Made by a program: the position numbers and the translations under genes. Below are positions 9,501 through 20,003 of a stretch of DNA of 64,000 nucleotides, in pieces. Where the stretch lies: the NCBI RefSeq assembly GCF_009870125.1, contig NC_046683.1, positions 11,594,001 through 11,658,000 on the forward strand, written 5' to 3'. Source of the DNA: Drosophila pseudoobscura. Lineage: Eukaryota; Arthropoda; Insecta; Diptera; Drosophilidae. Every line of letters begins with the position of its first letter. Position 1 is the stretch's first letter. The notes under the pieces are model-generated. The model was not told the origin of the DNA, did no database searches, and saw nothing but the letters and a program-made list of their open reading frames with translations.

Positions 9501-9941
9501 CATGCAAGACGGGCTGAAAATGTTCCAGTATTTATGCTCAGGATTATTTCAACATTCGTAGTTTATAAATAAGCCTCTCGGGGATTTTACACAGATTATA
9601 TTTTGTAAATTTTCAAGCAAATAAGAAGCATATCCATTCAGTTTGGCCTGCATGATGTATTTATTGTAATTCGTATTCTTTTTGAATATTATAAAGTGTT
9701 TGGGAGTACAGGATGCCATTCCAAGCTTTGATTTCACTTCGTCAGATTTACTAGATAGTTTGAGAGATTTTAAGATCATGAAGAATAGAAATCGAATGAA
9801 ATTATTCTCTACAAAAGTGTCCATCTTAAGGTAAACTTATGTCTAGTACTCGGAATCGGAATCGGATTCAGATTCGGATTCGGATTGGCGATTTCAAAGT
9901 GAAATCGAAAACCAGAATAGCCCTGAACATTATGGAGTGCT

Positions 9942-9950
9942 GAATGGATG
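9942..9950. other. Nine-base filler at the tandem-duplication junction
   Basis: Between the last shared base of copy 1 (9941) and the first shared base of copy 2 (9951) stands GAATGGATG. At the true right edge (17890) the sequence continues CGATGGCCC instead. Such short filler is usual for end-joining or replication-based junctions. Confidence 0.85.
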
Positions 9951-10520
9951 AAGCGAGCCATCTATGTTTTACATTGAGTTACATAAGTCTTAAGAGTGGC
10001 GACCGAATGAAAAAAAGAAAAGAAAAGAATCGAATCGAATCTAATCGATTCGAAAATACCACCCAATCGCAAGTCGATGTGCCCCCCGAAAGCCTAAGTA
10101 TATTCCTAACCACAAATGTAGAAAAGAAAGACAAATCTCCTTGCACAACGTTTTGGTTCAAGTAACGTTTTGTATTCATGCGTTCAAGTCATTTTTCCAT
10201 GCAGGCCGAATATCCGATACGATTTCAGAGTATCACAATCCATGAGTTCAGAGTAAAACAAGCACAAATACACACAAGCAAGGCAGCCAGCCAGCAGCAA
10301 GCAGGCAGGCAGGCAAACCATCAAACGACTCAGAACTACGGATATTACAGTCTGGATAATAGTACAGCTGACAGGAGCGAAAGCGGAGAGACATCGCTCC
10401 AGCGGAGACGTCATCTGATCTGATCTGATCCGGTCCGGCAATCATCTCCAAGTGGACAAACGCAAACAAGTAAATTTTACCATTTCTCATTTTAATCAAG
10501 TCAATCAAAAAGAAAAAGAA

Positions 10521-11634
10521 CGAGGGGGAACGTTGTGAGTTGCTGCGGACACCGCAACTCTAGAGTTATACCCGATACTAAGTCAGTATGGCTCTCCTCC
10601 GGCAGACGCCGCTAATATTAAACGACACGACAAAGAGTGCGTGCGAGAGAGACAGAAAATCAGTCTGAGCGTGACGTCGGGCGCTGCGTAGCCACTGCAA
10701 ATTGATTTGTTCCTTTTGGCTAAAAAAATGGTCTGATCTGATCCAGATTCAGCAATCTGATAGATATGGTCATTATCTATGATTCTGCGTTTTTAGTTTT
10801 CTCAAATCTGCAATATTGTGGATGCAACAGATTTTCGTCCTTTGTGGGGGCGGATGGGGGTGGGGCGAAATTCTGAGATATACGTTTTATAGTGACATCT
10901 TAAAGGAGTGTGTGTACCAAATTTGGTTACTCTAGCCTTAATAGTCTCTGAGATTTGTGGTTGCCTCAGATTTTCGTCCTTTGCGGGGGCGGAAGGGGGT
11001 GTGGCGAAATTTGGACAGGAAACGGTCAAGGTCCGATATCACAGGAGTGTGGATACCAAATTTGGTTGCTCTGGCTTTTATAGGTTCTGAGATCCTTGAA
11101 CTCACATTTTGCAATTGGCAAAACCGACCATGAAACCTGTGTGTTAGAGTGAGACAGAGCGAGAAAGAGTGAAATTGTTTTCGTGATTCTGGCTGTAATA
11201 ATTATACGATCTGGTTCAGATTTTGCACTCTAGAAGATATAGTCATCTTCTACGATTCTGCGTTTTTAGTTTTCTCGTATCGTCGAAATTGTGGATGCCA
11301 CAGATTTTCGCCCTTTGTGGGGGCGGAAGTGGGCGGGGCAAAGTTTTGAAATATTTTTGGAGCAGTGACATATCACAGAAGTCTGGATCCAAAACATCGT
11401 TGCTCTAGCTCTTATAGTCTTTGAGCATTAGGCGCTGAAGGGGACGGACAGACGGACAGACGGACAGACGGACGGACGGACAGACAGACAGGGCTCAATC
11501 GACTCGGCTATTGATGCTGATTAAGAATATATATACTTTATAGGGTCGGAAACGATTCCTTCTGGACGTTACACACATCCACTTTTACCACAAATCTAAT
11601 ATACCCCAATACTCATTTTGAGTATCGGGTATAA
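10521..11634. mobile_element. DINE-1/mini-me type (Helitron-like) non-autonomous insertion
   Basis: Comparison with copy 1 gives an exact insertion of about 1114 bp between AAAGAA and AAATAACAAG, with a possible 2-bp AA ambiguity. Near the ends are inverted repeats TATACCCGATACT (about 10568) and AGTATCGGGTATA (about 11620). The right end also has a TACTCATTTTGAGTA hairpin. A GACGGACA tract (11443-11490) is followed about 40 bp later by ATATATATA, the two proto-microsatellites described for mini-me/DINE-1. A GGGGGCGGA-containing block recurs internally near 10829, 10969 and 11300. There is no coding capacity. It sits in the 5'UTR-intron segment upstream of TRIR copy 2. Confidence 0.6.
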
Positions 11635-12002
11635 AAATAACAAGAAATCAACAATCGAAGACTCGCTCTCGAGTCTACTAAATCCAAGTATCCAAATTAC
11701 ATAAGAATCCCCATATGCGGGTATATCTTGTGAGGTGGTCACCAGTCAGTATATTCTTGTTGCCTCACCTGGCAGGGGGCTGGCAGCTCCAGCTCCAGCT
11801 CCAGCCAGGTCGGAGGAAACCAGAAACTGCTTGCCGACCCACAATGAACGATTAGCTCGATTTTGAACCACAACTTACAGATATACAGAAAAGAAAACAG
11901 TTACAAATACAGATATTGTGTATGCATAGGTATTCCGTAAAAGCGAAAACTGCAACTGCTTGATTTAACGCGGCACAGTTTCGAATTGCAGATAAACCCG
12001 AC

Positions 12003-13130
12003 ATGTCGGCGGCTCGCTTGCCCTACTATCAGCAGGATCATCCGCCGGACCAGCAGCGGCGCGGTGGACGCGGCCAGCGGGGCTATTCCGACCGCAACGC
12101 CTCCGGCTCTCATAGACGGGAGCGTAGCCGCTCCATAGAACGCCGTCGTTACAGTCGCAGCCGCTCTCGCTCCCGCAGTCGTTCCATAGAGCGTTCGGGC
12201 CAACGGCGACGACGTGACGAGCGGAACGATGAGCGGCGTCAACAGCAGCCAACGCGCTACCACCGCGAAAGGGACTCCAGGGAGCGTTCACGGGAGCGAG
12301 ACCGTGACCGTGACCGTGAACGTGAACGTGACCGTGACCGCGACCGCGATTACTCCAGACGCTCCAGCCATTATCGTCGTTCAGACTCGCCTGTATCCGG
12401 CGGTGGAGGCGGAGGCGGTGGCGGCTGCCCCAGCTCCAGTTCCAGTCAGCGACGCTATCGCCAATCATCTGGAGGCGGGTCAGATCCGAATGCCGCCCAG
12501 AATCCACACAATGAGGCCCAGCCAGCAAACAGATCCAATGCCATGTCCGCCGTGGGCGCCTATTACAACCTTGACACGGAGGAGCCTTTCGACAAGGAGC
12601 GCATTCATCGTGAAATGGAGGAGAAACTGCGTGAAGCCCTCGCCAGAGAGGGAAAAGTTTATCCGCCACGTAAGCCTGAGCCGCCGTCGCATCCTGTCTT
12701 TGCCAATGATGGCTCGTTCATGGAGCTGTTCAAGAAAATGCAGCAGGAGAAAAGCCAGCAGCTGCAGATCGGCCAGGACTATCAATTGGAGAATAGTGCG
12801 CTCGGATCTGGCAGCACGGACCTACAAACACCGACAGAGGCTCATCCAGGCATACCTTGCCTGCCCGCCATTGCAGTGGGAGCTGCAAACAGTGCGACAG
12901 CACCCTATATTGCTGCTGCGGCAGCCGGAAAATCTGCTCCTCCGCCACCCATGGTGGGACGTCGGCGCGGCGGCAAGGTCCTGAAAACCGGGATGGTTGC
13001 CAAATTGAAGACACAAAATGAGCAGGATGTGGATCCGAAGGACTTCTGGTCGCTATATTTAGCCGAGGTCAACAAATATAAGAGCAATGCCTGCGATACG
13101 GACAATGGCAAGCGTCCATTGGTCAAGTAG
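12003..13130 (+). CDS. TRIR (C19orf43)-like protein with RS domain, copy 2
   Basis: This is the second copy of the gene at 4180. It encodes an identical 375-residue protein with the RS/RD-rich N-terminus, the FANDGSFMELF block, GRRRGGKVLKTGMVAK and the PLVK end. The acceptor upstream of the ATG is preserved (ends 11991), but the first exon and promoter at about 2860 lie outside the duplicated unit. The segment before it also carries the DINE-1-like insertion. Expression would need splicing from the distal promoter past copy 1, a promoter inside the old intron, or transcription started by the insertion. The untouched frame could reflect function or simply recency. Confidence 0.78.
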   Translation: MSAARLPYYQQDHPPDQQRRGGRGQRGYSDRNASGSHRRERSRSIERRRYSRSRSRSRSRSIERSGQRRRRDERNDERRQQQPTRYHRERDSRERSRERDRDRDRERERDRDRDRDYSRRSSHYRRSDSPVSGGGGGGGGGCPSSSSSQRRYRQSSGGGSDPNAAQNPHNEAQPANRSNAMSAVGAYYNLDTEEPFDKERIHREMEEKLREALAREGKVYPPRKPEPPSHPVFANDGSFMELFKKMQQEKSQQLQIGQDYQLENSALGSGSTDLQTPTEAHPGIPCLPAIAVGAANSATAPYIAAAAAGKSAPPPPMVGRRRGGKVLKTGMVAKLKTQNEQDVDPKDFWSLYLAEVNKYKSNACDTDNGKRPLVK

Positions 13131-14067
13131 GGCATGGAAAAATGAACTTGAACGCATAACGCATAAGAAACTCCCTATGGAGACTCTCCCTTCAGGAGCG
13201 ATCCTCCCGTTTGGTTTGCTTTATGCCCCGCCACACACCAGTCACCAGACACACTCGACACAATCCGATCTGGGCATCACGCGCCCTCAAGCTCACATTA
13301 AAATTACATATGTACATTATGCAAATGATGGTAGATCCGATCCGCAGAGAATTGTAGTTTTCTGAACAAGAGATATTTGTGAATGTAAATTACGAGAAAT
13401 TTTTGGCTTTTTTTTTTTACATATATTATAGTGCATATGTATTGTATGTAACTTTTTCACACGTTTAGGGACGAAGCCGTAGCCGCTGCCTCATTATAAG
13501 AATACTAATGAATGATTAATCATAGAATAGCTTCTAAGGCCGTAGCATAGTGGACTTATACGTATTGTATATGTATCTCTTTCTATATTATATACATGCA
13601 AACATATACATATATATTCGTACATATATTAGCATATTATTAGTGCATAGTATAGCGCACATTCAGCATCGACAAAAACATAAGGAACTAACCTATATGA
13701 TTCTTTATAATCTATCTCTTTCTCTCCGTCTCCGTTCATGCACCAAAAACTCGACTCTGTATCGAAACTTGATCCTTATTTCATTATCCATTATCTACTA
13801 TCCACTATCCATTATGTCATTATATTTTATGTTATTATAACGATCCACATCTCAACCGACTATCAACCGCTATGTGTTATCTATCTCTCTATATCTTTCC
13901 CTCTCTATGTCCCCGTTTACCTTGGTTTACAATTTGCTTGGTTTTTTTTGTTGCTTTCTGTTCTGTGGTTTTGTTTCCCTATTTATTTTTTTTTCTCAAC
14001 TAAAGTCTATATGCAATTTTTCATGTCTAAAAACAAAAATAGCGACAAGTCACAAGACAGCAGCAAC

Positions 14068-14301
14068 ATGTCGGCCTATAAGCTGGAGACCGCCCCGTTT
14101 GATCCACGTTTCCCCAACCAGAACGTGACCCGTTACTGCTACCAGTCGTACATCGACTTCCATCGTTGCCAGAAGAAGCGCGGCGAGGACTTTGCACCCT
14201 GCAACTATTTCCAGAAGGTCTACAAGACGATGTGCCCCAATGCCTGGGTGGAGAAGTGGGACGATCAGCGCGAGAGCGGCACATTCCCTGGCCGCATCTA
14301 A
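14068..14301 (+). CDS. COX6B: Cytochrome c oxidase subunit 6B, copy 2
   Basis: The 77-residue product is identical to that at 6245 and keeps the C-x9-C/C-x10-C twin motif of the intermembrane-space subunit. The few changes nearby fall upstream of the ATG, in the T-rich tract before the presumed acceptor. The in-frame upstream ATG (14023) and the poly(A) signal (14675-14680) are kept. If both copies are transcribed, the fly has doubled dosage of this complex IV subunit. Whether COX6B has its own promoter inside the duplicated unit, or is spliced from an exon further upstream, cannot be settled from sequence alone. Confidence 0.94.
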   Translation: MSAYKLETAPFDPRFPNQNVTRYCYQSYIDFHRCQKKRGEDFAPCNYFQKVYKTMCPNAWVEKWDDQRESGTFPGRI

Positions 14302-15842
14302 GCCGCGGTCCTGTTCCCACAATCCCAGAAAGCAGAAGCAGAAGCAGAGGATGAACACCAACCCTACACGCAAAACAGACACAGAACAGTGCACACGACA
14401 CGAACAAACAACCCAACCAGAGCAGAGGGTTGTCTCCAACGTCCCAGGATCTAGCAATTGCAACAATAATGTCACACCAAACTGTTTATGATTTTATTTC
14501 CCGGCGGTGAAAAGCATTGACAAAATACAAATACACAATTGTTCAATTCTGTGAATACCGATTCGATTGTTTATTGTTTTCTTTTTCGCTGTTGTTGAGC
14601 GCACACCTACAGACCCACAGAGCGCTACATACATGGGCCACGCAATTGTTAACACTGTTAATGTGTAATTAACCAATAAAAAAAACATTCGAAACGATGT
14701 TAAATGATCTATCGTCTTGAGAACGTTGTGTGTTTCTAGCAGAGTTAGCTAGATATACTATGGTAAGTAGGACCCATGGACCCAGCGCCCCTATGACAGG
14801 ATCTTCAGAATAGCGTGGTCAGATAGTAGACTACGTTGTAGATAATGGAGATTCGGATCTGTTTCCATTGCGACACCTAAAACAGCGAATTACTTATTAA
14901 AATATCTATTACTACGGATTGCTAGGGTAACCTCCAAGCCTGTGATGCACTTCTTGGGCTCTGTGCCTACAAATCACTGGTCGAACGATGTCTCCCTTGA
15001 CATCATAAGCCCGTCTGAAGGCTCTATTGTCCTGAAGGGTTCAAAAGGAATCGCTTCTTTTTCTATAATTATAAATAATTGTTAAATATTCATTTGGCCA
15101 ACATTAAGAAGTAGTCTGACTGTTTGGAATGCTCTCAATGGAAACTAAATGGGTCTCGGAGGATTCGAGGGACTCCACTAACTACAAGCAAACACTTCGT
15201 AAAAGCGGCAGCTTCTTTCTAGAGCATTCTTTATAGGAATTCCCATGAAGAAGAAGAAACCTCTTCGTGTTCAGTCCCGTTGGCATTTCAGTCAAAGCCT
15301 CAGAGATGAATGAAGAATGAAGTATGGTTATATGAAAATAAGATCGACCCTTTTTTTGGAAAACCATTGAAAGCCAAGTGTGGCTTTTTACTGAAAATAG
15401 CAGGCCTTGAGATCGCTTGACTTTTGGCTGTTTTGTAGACCCTGGATTTTACACCGAAAATATTCAGTACACCACTGCCAGTAGTGGAGAAAACATTAAC
15501 TTTTGTTCGGAAAAGTGAAACAAAATTAAAGTGAAAAAAAAAATATAAAAAAAAAATAAAAAATGTTTAGTGCGCGGAAACTAAAAAAAGTTTGGAATCC
15601 AATTTAATACAAATTTATCTACAATTATTTAACTAATTCAATAATTGTTTAGTTGAGTTAAATAACTACCTAAATTGTGTTTCGTTTATTTTAAGTGTCA
15701 CATTTGTTGAAGCGGTTACACAATACACAATTCGAATGTTATTTGAGCGGTTTTTAAATTAAACATCAACTGTTTTCATTGAACGTTCCGCCACGCCCGC
15801 CATTAGCAATTTATTTTCAAGAAAACATTCAAAAAACAAAAA

Positions 15843-16158
15843 ATGAGCCTCAAAAATAAGATGGTTAGTTTCTACTGCCGCCATAGGCCCTCAAAAAGCC
15901 ACATGGCTATTGCCACCGCCTTGTAAGTGAAAAGTATAACTCAAAGAAATACAAAGGATTGTATATGTAGCCTATAATATATAATCTATAATTTTGCAAA
16001 ATTTTCGAATATTTTCCCATAGTATTCCTTCGGCCGGATATTTCGGACTGGCTAGCCTGTTGGCTTTGGTTTACTACACCGATTGGAAGGCAATTGCCGG
16101 TTATATTCCACTCTACAACACGAAATTCCCCAAACCCGAGGGAAAGGATTCAAAGTAA
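15843..16158 (+). CDS. UQCR11-like small subunit of complex III, copy 2
   Basis: The exons are 15843-15922 and 16023-16158, with the same splice phase (TT|T) and the same 71-residue product as copy 1, including the single hydrophobic helix and the TDW motif of the 6.4-kDa bc1 subunit. Upstream it has one rather than two 72-bp units. Downstream it has four CA-rich minisatellite units. No disabling change is seen in the frame, the donor GTAAGT or the acceptor CATAG. Confidence 0.7.
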
Positions 16159-16300
16159 AAAGGAATATTCCACATTTACTTATACACAAAAAAAGTGAGT
16201 GCAAAACGATGTATTCATAAAGAAATATTTGCATAAATTATTGCATTTCAGCTGTCATGGACGACCGTCTTCGTTCGTGACTGGAAACAAATCAAATCCA

Positions 16301-16301
16301 A

Positions 16302-16339
<38 letters not shown>

Positions 16340-16498
16340 GCTCACAAATGTTCAATTCTACTCAATACCTATTCAAATGTTTATTTTAACCTTTAAAAAA
16401 CACAACCGAATGGCAAAAAATTTTTTGCCATCTCCAACGGCATAACGTCCCGAGCAGGGGATCTAACAATTGCAAGGATAATTCCACACACCAAAATC

Positions 16499-16539
<41 letters not shown>

Positions 16540-16910
16540 GCTCACAAATGTTCACAAATGTTCAATTCTACTCAATACCTATTCAAATGTTTATTTTAAC
16601 CTTAAAAAAACACAACCGAATGGCAAAAAATTTTTTGCCATCTCCAACGGCATAAACTCCCGAGCAGGGGATCTAGCAATTGCAATTAAAATTTCACACA
16701 CCAAAATCGACACACACACACACACAAGTTCACAAATGTTCAATTCTACTCAATACCTAAATGTTTACTTTTACCTTAAAAAAACACAAAACCGAAGAGC
16801 ACATTTTTTGCTATGTATCTCCAACGCCATAACATCCCGAAATTTCACACACCAAAATCGACACACACACACACAAGTTCACAAATGTTCACAAATGTTC
16901 AATTCTACTC
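16301..16910 (+). repeat. CA-rich minisatellite, four units, copy 2
   Basis: This is the same array as 8552-8960 with one additional unit (about 204 bp) and longer (CA)n runs near 16301, 16500, 16711 and 16861. The extra unit is nearly identical to its neighbour (AACCGAATGGCAAAAAATTT recurs), so it is a recent unequal-exchange or slippage gain. Confidence 0.85.
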
Positions 16911-17890
16911 AATACCTTAAATGTTTAATTATGTTAATACATCTACATTATACAGTTAATGTATAATCAGCCAATAAAAAAAACATTGGAAATGATGCCA
17001 TTGCGATTTCGTTTGATTTTATTCCGAGGAGCAAATGATCGATCTGATACCATTGCGTTTATAGCATCCAGGGTTTCAGGGACTGCCTCTAAATGGGGTC
17101 GCTCAGACGACTAAGACAACAACTAAGACGCAACTTCATATATATTTGATCGAATATACAGCCTCCTGTGTTCGAAACTCTTGGCTATCGATATTATTTC
17201 AATATATGGTAAGCAAAATCTTGCATAGATCTTTGCCCTTTGTTAGGCGTTAAAGGGCAGGGCGAAGTTTTAAAATTGGAAACACTCGTGACAGTGTGAT
17301 TTGTGGATTTGTTAGTCGAGTCGTTATAGCCATGTCTGTCTTTCCGTCCGTCTTGTTTGACGCCTGGTTCCCGCTCTTGGGTCGCTTTTGGGAAAGTCTA
17401 CTGATTATCCAAAATGATCTGTCCGGCGACAGACAGACCACCTGTTCCTTGCGCCCATGCAAGACGAGCTGAAAATGTTCCAGTATTTATGCTCAGGATT
17501 ATTTCAACATTCGTAGTTTATAAATAAGCCTCTCGGGGATTTTACGCAGATTATATTTTGTAAATTTTCAAGCAAATAAGAAGCATATCCATTCAGTTTG
17601 GCCTGCATGATGTATTTATTGTAATTCGTATTCTTTTTGAATATTATAAAGTGTTTGGGAGTACAGGATGCCATTCCAAGCTTTGATTTCACTTCGTCAG
17701 ATTTACTAGATAGTTTGAGAGATTTTAAGATCATGAAGAATAGAAATCGAATGAAATTATTCTCTACAAAAGTGTCCATCTTAAGGTAAACTTATGTCTA
17801 GTACTCGGAATCGGATTCAGATTCGGATTCGGATTGGCGATTTCAAAGTGAAATCGAAAACCAGAATAGCCCTGAACATTATGGAGTGCT

Positions 17891-20003
17891 CGATGGCCCT
17901 TTGCATTAGCCTCCGAATTATTATTGTGTGTGTTTCTTAGCGTATAAATACAATATATTCAATTCTTTGAAGATTTCCTTTCCACTACTTTAGTATGCAG
18001 CTGCTAGTACTCTTATACACTACATGAAAATTAATGTACGAACCCCTGTCTGACAAGAGTTCTCTTAAATGCTGAGCCACAAAAGCGACTTCTGTGTGTT
18101 AAATACCCCAGTGTATCCGCCAGTATCATCCGATCGATCAGACAGTGCTGTTGCTGTTAAACATTAAAATCAGGAGACCTCAGAAATGTAATAGTAACGT
18201 AGGAGCCGGGAACAATGCTGGATGATTAAAGTCCTAGGTACAATATCAAGGAGTTAGTTGTAACAAATTAACAAATTGCGGACGGCAGCAATTCCTAGAA
18301 ACTAAAATCTGATCAACACAATGGGAAACAAATGATTGGCGTTCTTTGAGCCGATTCGATATAGAAGTACATATCTGCCTGGCAATGTCTGATGTCTTCG
18401 AAGGCTTTCTGTGTTGTATTTTCATTATATATCACTAAATTTCATATACTTCAACTTGCGCTGATTGCCTGAATCTATTGGAATTGTTTTTAATTTGTAC
18501 CGCAGTTTGAAAGGATCTTAGATCATAATAATATATTCATATTATTCATCTTATGGCTAGTGCTAAGACGGCTGAACGAGCGGTTCGTTACTGGGTTCTC
18601 AGTAGCTGGGTTCTCAGCGGGGAAGCAACGGTTCGACGGTTTCCTTGCCCTGGTTAAACCTCGTTTTCCCCCTTCATACAATGTACGATAATATCTGTAC
18701 GAGTACTCGTATATCGACACATCGAGTGTAATCAGTTAAATGTCTTAACCTTGGCTTATTCAATTGCTAAAGCTACATGCATATACATATATACGTATCT
18801 AACTCTATGTGGATATATGTTCAGCTGTACTGGCTTAAAATCCAAATTCAGCTGCCTAGACAGGTCAGTGTACTCGTATATAGTGTATTGGTAGTACAAG
18901 GACATGTGCTTAAGCCTAGTACATCTTTCCCTTCACTTCACTGTTTGTTTTTATTGTACTTAATAGGTATTTTATTATATTTATAAATTGTATTTGGTTT
19001 GGTTTTTGGTTGTGCCTGGCTTCACTTTTCTTTTAAGGATACTTCAGTTGGGGATATACCATATATTCCTGTTATCTCTATAAGGAGTTTTAAACGTGTT
19101 CTTAGGACTATTTGATAGTTAAAATGGAACGAAATGCCACTGAAACGATTCACGAAATCGCCTCAATCTTGATATAAATATTTCCAACTGTCCAACTCGT
19201 AACTTGGTTTATCGTATCGTATAAATATAACACAGATATTAACTGATTAGTAAATTGCGATATTTGAAGAAGGAGAAGCGTAACTAGTATTTTTAGTTAA
19301 GTTAGTTTTAGTTCCAGGAATACGATATACCAATGACTCATCGAGAATCACTCATCACTCGCGGAAGTCAACTTATTGTAGTCATAAAACTTTACCGAAT
19401 TACATGCCATTTATACTCGGATGTTCTGTTCTAACATTTGATTAAGTGGGGAGAACAAATGCCTTTTTTTGCTCATCACCATCACCACGCACCATCTGGA
19501 TGCGTATGGATTTTGGCGATCAGATGTCTTAAATGCTAGCTGTGCACGAATAAGTAGAGTAAGTTTAGGTTATGGGTTCTCCCTTTGAATGCAATGCAAT
19601 CCAAACTCTGTTCTGATCTGTGTATGTCGGTGTTTTCCACTCAAAGTTCCTTAAGATCCAAACACTAGATCCATGAATATTCCATGTGCATTCATGGATA
19701 TTTAGTGCTACAACATAAGCCTCTCTCACAACTCCATCTCGGCTTGTGCTCTGCTTCCATTGTGCCTCCGTTCTTGTCCGTTCCGTGTAAGGCATTTTGT
19801 GCCCAATTTATAGCTTCAACATGTAACCGTACTTCTGTGTCCTACTCTCCAACTCCTCCAGCTGCTCAGCTAGAGCAAATTCCTTCCTCGCTCGCTCGAT
19901 TCGATCTATCCCCCGACCCGTGTCCGTGTCCAAGCCTTTCCAGAGTACCACAGCCCGTAGTCCCCCCCTACGGGTATAGTTACATGTAGCTATTGCTTGT
20001 TTG
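17891..20003 (-). other. Gene-free interval; right part probably the TMEM198 3'UTR
   Basis: No coding frame is recognised. The part nearest TMEM198 is AT-rich with several TTTATT (minus-strand AATAAA) signals around 18950-18975, so the 3'UTR may extend about 1 kb. From 17891 to about 18900 I see nothing definable. Confidence 0.4.

Larger units (their letters stand above)
3246..9941 (+). repeat. Segmental tandem duplication, copy 1 (6.7 kb)
   Basis: Bases 3246-9941 recur in direct orientation at 9951-17890 with only scattered substitutions (about twenty noted by eye, roughly 0.3 per cent). The left edge is the AAGCGAGCCATC shared by 3246 and 9951. The right edge is GGAGTGCT at 9941 and 17890. 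Copy 1 differs from copy 2 by lacking the 1.1-kb insertion, by a 72-bp local tandem duplication at 7897-8028, and by one fewer CA-rich minisatellite unit. It carries a TRIR-like gene, COX6B and a UQCR11-like gene, all plus strand. The coding sequences of the first two are unchanged between the copies. Confidence 0.97.
9951..17890 (+). repeat. Segmental tandem duplication, copy 2 (7.9 kb)
   Basis: This is a direct copy of 3246-9941. It is longer because of the 1114-bp insertion at 10521-11634 and about 204 bp more CA-rich minisatellite, partly offset by the single 72-bp unit. Both edges are sharp. The sequence after 17890 is the ancestral right flank, and the sequence before 3246 is the ancestral left flank. 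The noncoding first exon and promoter at about 2860 were not duplicated. Confidence 0.97.

Noticed and set aside
9549-9824. 91-codon minus-strand frame kept in both segmental copies (again at 17504-17779)
   Set aside because: AT-rich, no recognised domain, and its survival in both copies is explained by the recency of the duplication. The single difference seen is synonymous but not informative.
3246-17890. Treating the two copies as one locus assembled twice
   Set aside because: The precise junction with private 9-bp filler and correct ancestral flanks on each side favours a real tandem duplication. Read depth would be decisive.
18040-18090. tRNA-like look of GAGTTCTCTTAAATGCTGAG
   Set aside because: It cannot be folded into a full cloverleaf with A and B box matches by eye.
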